64,000 nt of DNA, taken from positions 32,210,214-32,274,213 of the forward strand of contig CM049320.1 of NCBI GenBank assembly GCA_026874595.1, written 5' to 3'. The DNA comes from Sipunculus nudus. Lineage: Eukaryota > Annelida > Sipuncula > Golfingiida > Sipunculidae. A model generated the notes under the pieces. The model ran no database searches. It was given only the letters and a program-made list of their open reading frames with translations, and was not told where the DNA came from. Shown here piece after piece: positions 49,791 to 60,579 of the stretch. Made by a program: the position numbers and the translations under genes. Every line of letters begins with the position of its first letter. The first letter of the stretch is position 1.

Positions 49791-51789
49791 GGTGAAAAGT
49801 AATGTTTTGTTATTCACTAGCTTAATTTGCATAGAGCGTGACCAGCCCCAGTAGATAGGTACTTTTAAATAGGAAATGAACGGCACGTAACACTCATTCT
49901 GTTTGGCGGGCAGTCACTAACAATCCATTCAATATAGGATATTCAGTGTTCTGCATGTGCATTTTCTAAGAATCTTCATCCCCTCCACCTTTTCATATAA
50001 AACATATGTTTATGGTCAACGAAATCATTTCTGTGACCTGCAACACATTTTTGAAACTGTATTAATCTTGGCTTCCTAAAATATTCAGTGTAACATAAGA
50101 CATTTTTTTAACATGGTATAAAATTATTTCTAAAATTGATTCCTTGCCACTTACCCCGAGGACCTGCCAGAGTGCCCACTAACAAATGAAAAAATCTTGG
50201 TTATTCTACATCACACAGGCAAAACGATCAGTGACGTTATTATGCATTTGTACTGTCTGCGATGCTTTGGCAAGTGATTTACTTTTTCTTACACAAACCC
50301 TCCTATCACAATAAATAGCATTACCTGTGCTTCTATACCTGCAATAACAAGTAATGAAAAAGTTCCAAGGGTATAACCCCTTCAAGAAACACTTCCAGCA
50401 AATAATGGTATATCAGATTAGACTTGTAGACTGGACATAGACGAGTTGCTTGGAAATGTCGAGTGGCTACACTGTCAAATATCATAGGGTGAAACATTTT
50501 GCGTCATGCGTCAAAGCAGTACTTTTATATTTTGTTATTTTTATACCAGACGGTACGTATTCTGAATGAAATCATCAATTATTGAAAGGTATTTCTTTTA
50601 ATGCAATTGTAAACGGGGTGGCTGTGTTTGTTAGCTTTGTGCCTGTATGTTTCGTTCCATAATTCTGTAAGAATTACGATGTTTCTTTCCTAGTCAGTTA
50701 TAAGGGTATTTGCAACAGATACAACACTAGTAAGCAGTAGATTATTACAAAATTAGTATCGATAACAGGAACTTGAACTTATGCTAAGTGTGATGTTAAA
50801 CAAATATAATTCGAGTAAATGGGTCACGACTATACACTTTTGGGGATAAATACCAATGCTATGACGCACTTGCTCAAATAAACTTTGCAGTGAGTGGATA
50901 TCGGCTACGGGAGTGCGACTTTGGGAATAAAGTCAAGGTCAAAGATAAATATCCAGTACAAATTTGTAATCTTGGACTATTGCTGTGCTCATATTCCTTT
51001 TTTTCTTTAATTTGCCATAATGGAGATCTTACAGACAGAAAATGGCATAGGAAAGAAAAGGGTAAAATATTTGGAATCATTTGCACCATGGTATCCTTAG
51101 TAGGTCTACCTAAGAAAGATAACCCCTTCCAACTATACAATTGAAAATCTCATCAAATCAAGGAACAGAACCAGTTTTTTATCCTGTATATTACCATCTG
51201 TATCGATACAACGCTGCTACAATGAACATTCCGGCGGATTTATATTAATGTTTATACAGGATAACCCTTTCAGTCAAATATATTTGATCTGCAACACAGC
51301 TCAATTGGACAAAGAAGTTTTTAAAATCTTGTAAAATACAATACCAATATCATAAAAATTGCATATTCACTTGTAATTATGGCATACATGTTAGTGCACA
51401 GTGCGTTCACGATAAGTACATGATTAACGGGAAAATAAAATGTAAAATTAACGGGAAATAAAATGTAACATAAGACATACAAAATTGCATTAAGGGGGGG
51501 AGGGGTCCTGGTGATTATTTGATCATTTTAGAACGACACTTAATGAGTAGAAATTTCTCTTATTGTGTTTCACAATATTGAGTTTGGACATACCAAAACA
51601 TGATTAACAACTAAAATCGGTTAAATTATATTTTCCTGCACTTTTGGATAATAGCATTTATAGATCAATGTAATATTTTTCGCAAATACAATGTGTTAAT
51701 CCTTGCAAAATAATCTCTCTTGGTGCATATAAAGAGCACAGAACAAAACTTCCACCATTTGCATTCAGGTATCTCGTCTCTGGATCAGG

Positions 51790-54289
51790 TCAGTGACTGG
51801 TTGTTTTAACGGCGACAAGCATGTCACATCTGAGGACTTCCTTAGCTTTACATGGTAAACCGTCAGTCATACTTTCTTGTTCCACATCGGACATCATATC
51901 ATCAAGTAAATCTTCTCTCATTTCCTCAGGTACCAGATCGAGTGCAGGATGGAAACCTTTCACTACAGCTGCAGTGGAAAAAATTTTCATGAACATTCAA
52001 TTTATACATTATCAAATATTATCAATGTCAGACTGCTTCATAAATATTGGAAAAGCGGTCAGAAGTTGAGAAAAGAAATATAGCTGCTTGGGCACGTTTA
52101 GCATGTTGTGATCATACTAAATATAGAAAAAAATGCGTATTTATTTAAAACAATATTCTATTTTATGAAAGCCAATCTGTTTATGTAAATTTAACACAAT
52201 TTTACATGAAAAAAATAAAACAGTCTAGCATACCTCTGGTCATTGGGAACTCATGAAAGACCACTTTGTAATGCATGACGTCAAATCCATGCCTTAAGAC
52301 TATTTCCTTGAATACATTATGTTCTGTCAGCCAGGGGACCCCTTTTGCCTTTGACGGCTCAATACTCGCTAAAACCCATGGCGGTAATATATGTTCTAAT
52401 TTCTGAAATTTCAAGCATAATCTATACAGAATATGGTTCATTTATTTACACTGGATGAGAGTGATAATCAAACGAATATCTTATTATTCCGCCTGTGAGA
52501 CGTTAGTTTTATTAGATGTCGCTAATAATACTTGAGGACTGTAATAACGTTACCTCGAAGCTTATCCATTTCTTCCAACTAGGGCAACCAATAATTGTTT
52601 TCATTATAGCTGGATAGTAACGGTAGGGCTGATGATATAAAGGGAACAGTAACATCGCCCTTCCACCTGGTTTAAGGAGCCAGTTGATGTTATCAAGAGC
52701 ACATTCCATGTCACGAACCCATTGAAGCGCGTAAAATGATGTGGCATAGGAAAAGTAAGATTTGTACGTGGAGCTGTCTTGAAGGTTACGATCCGGAAAT
52801 AATATAGAAATATAGCGAGAGAGAGAGAGAGAGAGAGAAAGAGAAGAAAAGAGAGAGAGAAAGAGAAATGTCTTTGGACGTACCAATAATAATAACAATA
52901 ATAATAATATACAGGAAGGGAAAGAGAGAGAGCGCATGAGAGAGGGATGTGGTAGGAACGCACCCATCGAATCTCAGAGCCAATGATTTGCTTGCGATGC
53001 TGCAAGATAAGTCCTCTTTCCTTTTCATTATTCCACCTACGGAACATCATATACATTTTCTAGACACTAACATCTGCTTGTTTCACAGTATTGTCAAATA
53101 CTCAAACCAGAGCATGGATTTGATTGACAACATAAATTAACTCTTGGGTTAAGAGTATTTTTTAAAAATAGAATTTGTGGCATCGGAGACGCCACAGTGT
53201 CCTCGGCCAAGACATATCTCCTTGTTCTGAAGCATATATTGACATTTTACTAGGTCAGGATCACAAGAGTCAAGTTCAACAGCTTTTTTTAACTTGTCCT
53301 AACTAATTTTTAAATTGTATTATTAGGCTTATATGACCTTGAGACCCTCTTCATAATGATGGTAGAAAATTTGGTGGGTTTAATTTGATTCGCACTACTT
53401 AAACAGAAATTTTGGTTACCCAAAAATTGTACATTTTCTCACATTAGGCCTTGAATACCAAGGTCAAGTTCAGAAGTTTTCAAGCATATTCGAGATCTAA
53501 GTGGAAATAATTTGCGTGTGTATTTTTTTAGAAGAACATGCAGTACATCGAAATAATGAGCTTCACCATTATCCTCGATATCATCAGATTTTACCTTGAA
53601 GATCAAAGTCATTTGTCAGATTCATTTTTCACTAGATAGGGTATATTCAAGGTCAAGACCACTCTCATAACGTCATGGCCCAAATATAACCAGACTTTCC
53701 TTTTTCTGGCACATATCTGTAAATTTGTAGAATAAAGTTGCACAAGCCAACTCATGCGCAAGACAAACCTATTAAAAGTCATCATTCAACCGGGTTCTCG
53801 AACCTATTCATTCAGAGTTGCTCGTGAAAATTACGATTTGTGGGTGTCAAGGTCACTATCATATTGAAGGCCATGACCCCATTTCAAATAATCCTCTCAT
53901 CCACATCTAAGCGCATGTCAAGTTTGTTATAGATCCGTGAGATCGTTTTTTGTTATCTCGTTCGCAAAAAAACTGTGCTTAAACCATAGTACCTCAGGCT
54001 TCCTGTCTGGGAATAGAACTAATCACCAACCTGGATACCATTCGTTCAGCCAAAATACGATCGGTCTCGAACTTCTGCTTGACGTATTTGATCATTGGTT
54101 CGCTCACATCTACTGCCGTGAGATGGCAGTTAAACTTCTGCTGCAGGTAAAAGCTTGTCTCTCCTGTCCCACAGCCGATATCAATCACGTGATCATCCGG
54201 GCTTATATTTGTGACATACCTGTCAATGGTGGATCTTCCGAGTTCCTTCTGAGGCGTGTTTCCGGCAGGTAAGCTGGAGGACGCTGCAT
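51790..54289 (-). pseudogene. JHAMT-like class I SAM-dependent methyltransferase, copy B (frameshifts and lost acceptor)
   Basis: Paralogue of copy A about 27 kb away on the same strand. Exon 1 is 54289-54031, exon 2 is 52793-52554, exon 3 is 52402-52234 and exon 4 is 51968-51790. Exons 2-4 have exactly the lengths seen in copy A (240, 169, 179 nt) and are open. Exon 1 keeps DIGCGTGE and VDVSEPM. It is 5 nt shorter than in copy A: one codon is missing and there are two separate 1-nt deletions, near 54266 (after the start) and near 54036 (four codons before the donor). At the exon 2 acceptor, copy A reads TTTCAG before GAT while copy B reads TTTCCG, so the AG is gone. Another AG 16 nt into the exon would not restore the frame. 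In exon 3, 16 of 56 residues differ from copy A. Intron 1 carries GA-repeat tracts. Together the lesions make copy B a likely pseudogene. Confidence 0.8.
52816..52936. repeat. (GA)n and AAT tracts in methyltransferase copy B intron 1
   Basis: GAGAGA runs at 52816-52867 and 52921-52944 around a short AAT run. On the gene strand they are CT-rich and lie just upstream of the damaged exon 2 acceptor. Confidence 0.85.
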
Positions 54290-54861
54290 GGCTCTGGAGC
54301 TACATGGACACTACAGGGTTTAGACACAATACACCAATGCTGGAATTTCTTGTCTTTTATGTATATTATAATCATAGTCAGGTAGACATTATTCATATTT
54401 ATTATATATGGTCACAGTTTTATCGCATAAAATGGTAAATGATTGCCCATAAATCATAAGTCAAGGTAATGCCACCTTCTCACCTATGATCAATTTAAAC
54501 ATTGGTTAATAAAACGAGTGATTTTTAAGAGAAGTTTTTTTTTATTATTATTTCAAGAGTTTATTGAACATGGAGGGCAATTGAACAAAATGTTCCACTT
54601 TCAAGAAGAACACAAGACTGACAATTGTTTTGCAAAAAGAGACGCAACTTGAAGAATATATGTTTTCTTTCTTTCTAAGAAGTGGCAAAATTAATGTGAT
54701 ATAATATTTTTTATTTTACTTAAGTGCTATGATATTTGTATAACTTTATGGAATAAATCTTCTAAAAACATGTGTATTCAAAATGTGCTCATTCAGTAAA
54801 AAATACAGAATAAAGAACATTCATTACCATGCATTATTGAGATAACTCCTCTATCCTTAAC

Positions 54862-54873
54862 CTAAAAGTGACT
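54862..54873. repeat. Target-site duplication of the LINE, left
   Basis: CTAAAAGTGACT, identical to 60565-60576. It sits immediately before the 5' end of the element. Confidence 0.8.
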
Positions 54874-54950
54874 TCCGGTTGAGCATGGTTGACTTGTGCC
54901 TCGCACATTGGTAAGCCCGCACAAAAAAATCCGTGAACATCCTTCAAAGT

Positions 54951-55730
54951 ATGGATGAGGGGCCACACGTTAAAACTTCATCAATGAGCAAAACCGATAC
55001 TCCTGGAGGTGTCATAACCAGCTTGGAGAAATACTTATAGAAAGCTAAAACTAGCAAACATATGCCAAGTTTACCTGACAGGGGCTCACAGAGTGAATCA
55101 ACACAGAGTGAATCATTACATACACAGGCAAGTGACACCTTGACTTCTATGGTTGATGCAAAAGCTGTGTTTAAAGCTGGAAGGTATTTTTAAGGCAGCC
55201 TTACAAGATTTCAAGGACACACTACTAAATTTAGAGAATATTTAAAAAGATGTGAAAAGGATAGATAACAAGAACACAGACCTAGAAGAAAAAGTGAACG
55301 GTGTGATACAGAGTTTGGAATTCACAAATCAAACATTGCGACACTGAATATAAGAACAAACACTGTTTAGACTGAAAACAAACTCCTTAAGGAAGAAATA
55401 ACTCAACTTAAAGCAGAAGAACATGTAACAGAGCAAGAACTTTCAAAGGCTAAAACAAAACTCATGGATATGGAGCGTTACAGCCGAGAATATAATCTCA
55501 GATTACTTTGTGTTGCAGAACAAAGGGGAGAGAGTTGTAAACAAGTGGAAGCGAAGGCTATATGTGACCACACACTGGCCGATGACGCAGACATGGACAA
55601 TGTACTTTACTCAATAGAAAATGCCCACCGAACAGGTAACAGAAAGAAAGACTGCAGTCAACAGGTCTTTGACAAACAAGTAACTGAGATCATGAATCTT
55701 AAACTGAGATTCATTTCTGCCAGCATTTAA
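54951..55730 (+). pseudogene. LINE ORF1 (coiled coil plus RRM-like domain), broken
   Basis: ATG at 54951 opens a frame with an early TAG and a later frameshift near 55190. The middle is Lys/Glu-rich with heptad-like spacing (coiled coil for trimer formation in this family), for example ENKLLKEEITQLKAEEH. From 55464 an open stretch reads MERYSREYNLRLLCVAEQRGE, matching the start of the L1 ORF1p RRM-like domain (usually R/S-R-x-N-N-L-R). The C-terminal basic domain is not clearly seen before the stop at 55728-55730. ORF1p normally coats LINE RNA as a chaperone. Confidence 0.7.
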
Positions 55731-56739
55731 TTTTAGAACTAAAATGATAAGCGGGACTTTGTTATATGTGGTTGAAGGTGACCATGCATGTCAGCTCACA
55801 TACATGCAAAGCGCATGCTTGTCAGTCGAGCTTCACGACTCATAGTACACTTGTGTATATATTTTGTGATGTGGGGCTGTATTTATGTATTTTATCCAGA
55901 TCATCTTTTCAACAATTAATTTATTGTTACATTGTTTTTGTTACACAGATTTGATGAAACTAACCCTGACCACTTTTACTGTTTTTTGTTACTGGTTAGG
56001 GGATAATAGGTGAGCTGTATCCATCTTTCAAACCGAGTCTTCAATGTTTTATTTAATTATTAATTTATTAATTTTTGGTCCTTTTGTTCAGTTGAACATA
56101 TTTAATATCTAATTTCAAATCACACAGCCTTTTTGATATTAGTCAGAGAATGATGGTTAGATGGTATCGACTTTTTTACCATCTCTTAAATTAACAGGTC
56201 CCATACTTTTGTTTTTGATATTCACACAAAATGTTAAGTCACCCTTACTTCCATTAATTGGTGATTAGGACATTTGTTCAGATTGAGATATTTAGATTGT
56301 TTATTCCAGCTGCTTAAGTTACATTAATTGTAGGTGCAGGATTTTACAAGAACTAAATTTATGAATTTTTCAGAGTTGAGACAAGTGCATGAGCTTTACC
56401 TTTTGTAATATATCAGCCACACCATACACTGACTTTGAGAGGTAGAACCTACTGTGCACTGAAAGCAGGAAGCGTTTCCAGATATGTTTTTTTTCATCTC
56501 TTAAGTGTAGTGTCCTTTTACGTACCCTTATTGTTTTGTATTCATGTAATACTTTGCTGGTATGTTCCATATTTCATATGAATGTTTTTTTATGTCATGT
56601 TGACATATTGTTTCTGTGACATAATGAGAAGATTGTGTTCAATCGTTCTTTCAGTTTAATGTAGGGGTCATGAATTATGTTTCAGGTTTCAAATTAGATG
56701 GCCATTTGAAGTTAATAAATTCCAAGTAAGCAGTATTTA

Positions 56740-59700
56740 TGGGAGACACCTGTAAGATTGCTTCTGTAAATGTGAGAGGTTTGGGTAGCCATAGAAAGAG
56801 AAGGGAATTATTTTATTGGCTAAACGGGAAACCGTTTGATTTAGATTTTCTGCAGGAAACTCACAGCAACCCAGAATGTGAAAGCAGATAAAAGGCTGAA
56901 CGGGGTCATCATATTTTTTAGTAATGGTAGCAATAAAGCTAGAGGAGTCTGTATATTAGTGAAAAACAAAACTGGAATTCAAATCAAAGACAGTGTAAAA
57001 GATGAATATGGGAGATTTTTATTTCTTATATTCTAATTCCTTAATGTATAAGCAATAGAAGATGACAAACTTATTATTGCCGGAGATTTTAATGTAGTTA
57101 TAGACTCACAACTTGATAAAGATTGAGGAAATGAACATACACATGATAAAGTGAAACAGATTCTGAGACAGTGGATGGAATTAGCCCAGTTAACAGAAAT
57201 TAGGAGAGAACAACATCCATACACTTTTAAATACACCTGGAAAAGATAAAACCCCAAACCTGTGTATTGTCGCCTGGATTATTTTTAATTAGCGATTGCT
57301 TTAACAGTTACATCTCTCGCTCAGATGTCAAGCATGGTTACAAGACTGATCATTTGTTGATATCCATTAGTTTAAGTGACCAAAAAAGGGGACCTGGATA
57401 TTGGAAGCTTAACTGTTCTTTATAAGAAGATAAAAATTATATTAAAATTATAAATGAATGTATTAAATCAACAGTTCAGATTAATAAAGAAGCTGATCCA
57501 GGTCTTTTGTGGAATACACTCAAGTGTAAGATAAGAGGTGAAAGTATAGGATGCATCTAGGAAAAAGGATCGTATAGTAATAAATTATTAAATCTAGAAA
57601 GAGAATTGCAGGAAACACATTATCATTATAATGTAAAAAAGTCATGAAGATAAATCAAATGGGAAACTGCACAAAACAATCATAGGATATTTACTGAGGA
57701 AAAAACTAAGGGTGCTGTTGTAAGATGTCGAACAAAATGGTATGCAAAAGGTAATAAACAAAAAAAAAATACTTTCTCAAATTAGAAAAAAGGAACTATG
57801 ATCAGAAATATATTCTTAAATTGAAAGACCAGAGTGGTAAAATACTTTCAAATACAAGAGACATTTAATATGAACAATTTAGATTTAATGAAGTATTATA
57901 TTCATCAGCAGGCCCTGATGAAAATTATAGATCAGAATTTAATACCCAGCCTCATTTAAACTCACTTACAGAAGAAGAAAAGCACTTATCTGATAAAGAT
58001 TTTACCTCAACTGAATTTGTTACTACACTTAAATCTTTAAAGAATAACCAAACACCTGGGCCAGATGAATTCCCTGCTGAATTTTATGAAATGTTTTGGG
58101 AAGATCTAAAAGAATATTAAATAAATGCTGTTGCTTACTCTTTTAATACTGGTTCTTTACCTTTGACTATGCGGCAGGTCATTCTTTGTTTGATACCTAA
58201 GAAAGGAAAGCTTGAACACTTCTAAAAAATTGGCGCCCTCTTCATTGTTGAATACAGACTATACCATAATTGCAAAAACCATGGCTAGTAGACTTAAATC
58301 TATCCTACCCCGTACCATAAATTCGGACCAAACAAGTTTCATTAAAAATAGATATATTTGGGAAAATATAATAAAAATCACATATATATTTGCTTATGCC
58401 AGAAAACATTAAAATAAACAGCTACTTCATATAAATTGATTTTGAAAAAGCTTTCGACATTTTAGAATGGTCTCATATTCAGAATACTTTAAATCTTTTT
58501 CAATTTGGATTATTCTTTTAAAAAATGGGTTAATATTATTAATACTAATATAAGCAGTTGTGTTATAAAAAGAGGATGGGCAACTAAGTATTTCACAATT
58601 TCTCGTGGTGTAAGACAAGGTTGCCCCTTATCCACATCTGAAATATTAGCATGTAAATCAGGAATAATCCAGCTATTAAGGGAGCATATATTGGAGATAA
58701 AAAATATAAATTAATACAATAGGCAGATGATACTGCTTTAACGCTGACAGGGGGTTACCAATCTGTTAAAGAAGCTATTAAAACATTTGCACATTTCGAG
58801 AAAATATCAGGTCCTAAGGTATATTAAGATAAAACCGTATTAATGCCAATCCATGATATAATATATGAAGAGGAAAATATAGCAAAAAAAACAGGACTCT
58901 AGTGGTGCTTAGAACCGGTCAAAGTACTTGGCATATACATCCGTCCAGACTGGAGAATAATAAAGGACATAAATTACAAAAAGATCCTAAGATCTATCAT
59001 AAAAGCTCATATTTTGTCATTATTAACTTATGCCCTACAAGTTTTATCTAATCCATCAGCAGTATATATTAAAGAAATTGAATCATTACTTTACAGATTT
59101 ATTTGAGGTAAACAAGACAGAATTAAGAGAACAACGCTAGTCGCTCCAACAGAAAGAGGAGGGCTTGGTATGATACATATAAAATCAAAAATGGAAGCTT
59201 TAAAAAAATATTGGGTTAAACGATTTTTATCAGGACATTGGAGAAGGATAGAGAAATTTGGTAAATCAGCAGTTCAAGGGAATAGGTCAGTTAATATTTA
59301 AATGTAATTTAGAAAGCACAGACACAAAATACTCTGACAAAACATGTCAGCCATTTTGGAAAGAAGTGTAAAATGTATGGTGTAAATATAACTTTAATAA
59401 ATTAAATATGTGTCATGATATTTTATCACGAATATTATTCTTCAACTCTTGTGTTAAAATATATAGAGATACAGTATATGATAAACTTTTATATAATGCT
59501 TGTATGAAAAAGATCAGTGATATTATCAAAACAAGTAATCATAAATAAGTATTTATATCTTACGATGAGTTTATAAATATAACAAATGCTAAAATTAAGA
59601 AAATGCAGTATATGAGTTTAGTAGATGCAATTCCCACTATTTAGAAAAAAAAATAAAAATATGTGAACCTAGTACTATATTATGTAAAACGAAATTTGAT

Positions 59701-60097
59701 AAAGTAATGGACATGAAGAAATTTACAATCATTATATATAATGAACTTCTACTCAATATTGATACAAAACCAACAAAGATGATTGAAAAATGGAACAACG
59801 ACATGGAATGTGAATGTGAAGAAACAATATTTGAGGCTTAATAATATTAAGAAAACAACCATATCAGAAACACTAAGAATCTTTCATTTCAAACTTATGC
59901 ATAGATGTACAGCCCTTAACCAATTCTTATTTACAATCGGAAAGAAAGATAGTATTCTTTTTAAAGAATCTCTTAAAAAGATTCTTTTTAAGAATCTCTC
60001 TCTTTCTAAAAATGAGAAGGAATCCTTATTGCATCTCTTCTTTCAGTGCAGGGTAACCCAGAAAATAATGTCAGAGATGAAAAGCTGGCTTTAAGTT
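56740..60097 (+). pseudogene. LINE ORF2 (AP endonuclease and reverse transcriptase), broken
   Basis: Endonuclease blocks: ASVNVRGLG, FDLDFLQETHS and IIAGDFNVVIDS. Reverse-transcriptase blocks: NNQTPGPDEFPAEFY, LIPKKGK, IIAKTMASRLKSILP, DQTSFIKNRYIWENI, IDFEKAFD (about 58435) and SRGVRQGCPLS. The usual segment between GCPLS and EILA is shortened by several residues. In the catalytic box the Tyr codon of YADD is replaced by TAG (58720-58722), followed by ADDT. The C-terminal part (59783-60094) has FHFKLMHR and a Cys-poor HLFFQC end. Many further stops. Function in the family: target nicking and reverse transcription of the LINE RNA. Confidence 0.8.
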
Positions 60098-60564
60098 TAA
60101 ATTTTGTGATAGATGATGCTAATCTTTCTAAAAACTGTGTCATATTCAACAAAACGAATTGATCCACACTTGATATATTACTTCTATTATTCAAAAGTTT
60201 ACATATATATATGTAAATGTAAAGACATATTGCCATAAACAGGCTTAAATTAGGCAGACATATTGAGATAAACATAGCCATATTAAATAGAAACCATCAA
60301 TCAATTACTTAGAATAGTTTTTTTTTAATCATCAACTCTGTAAATATTCCACGAAACATTGATTTTATATTCTTGACCCTCTGGATTAACTGTACAAGGT
60401 TTAAAATGGTTTTGTATTTTTATGTTTGTATGCGAGTATTTTTTTGTTCATGTGATGTATTTTTTTAATGTCCAGTGAATGTACTCTTTAGTAGCCGTAG
60501 TTTGCTTTTCATGTTTGCTATACATTGTATGTGTATTTTGTTTGTTTATAATAATAAAAGAAAA

Positions 60565-60576
60565 CTAAAAGTGACT
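60565..60576. repeat. Target-site duplication of the LINE, right
   Basis: CTAAAAGTGACT directly after the A-rich 3' tail of the LINE. Confidence 0.8.
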
Positions 60577-60579
60577 ACT

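Larger units (their letters stand above)
48180..54690. repeat. Segmental duplication, copy 2
   Basis: Partner of 21249-27690. It holds the uninterrupted gypsy integrase, an LTR-like stretch, the shared non-coding block (about 49.8-51.7 kb) and methyltransferase copy B, and it ends about 170 bp before the LINE target site at 54862. Upstream gypsy sequence (47.8-48.18 kb) also matches the 5' part of the element at 7.2-8.9 kb, so the ancestral duplicated unit probably began inside or before that gypsy element. Confidence 0.85.
54874..60564 (+). mobile_element. Near full-length L1/Tx1-type LINE (non-LTR retrotransposon), inactive
   Basis: A 5.7 kb element flanked by the direct repeat CTAAAAGTGACT at 54862-54873 and 60565-60576, a good 12-bp target-site duplication. 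It ends with AATAATAAAAGAAAA and has the order 5' UTR, ORF1 (54951-55730), spacer of about 1 kb, ORF2 with AP endonuclease (about 56740-57450), reverse transcriptase (about 57900-58900) and a C-terminal part to 60094, then 3' UTR. Both ORFs contain many stops and frameshifts, so it cannot be autonomous. Assignment to the L1/Tx1 branch is from reverse-transcriptase motifs and the coiled-coil plus RRM-like ORF1; a phylogeny could move it. Confidence 0.85.

Noticed and set aside
50874-51144. Overlapping ORFs on both strands in the duplicated block (counterpart near 23418-23663)
   Set aside because: The frame is not kept between the two copies outside a short central part, and no family is recognised. 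Likely non-coding repeat.
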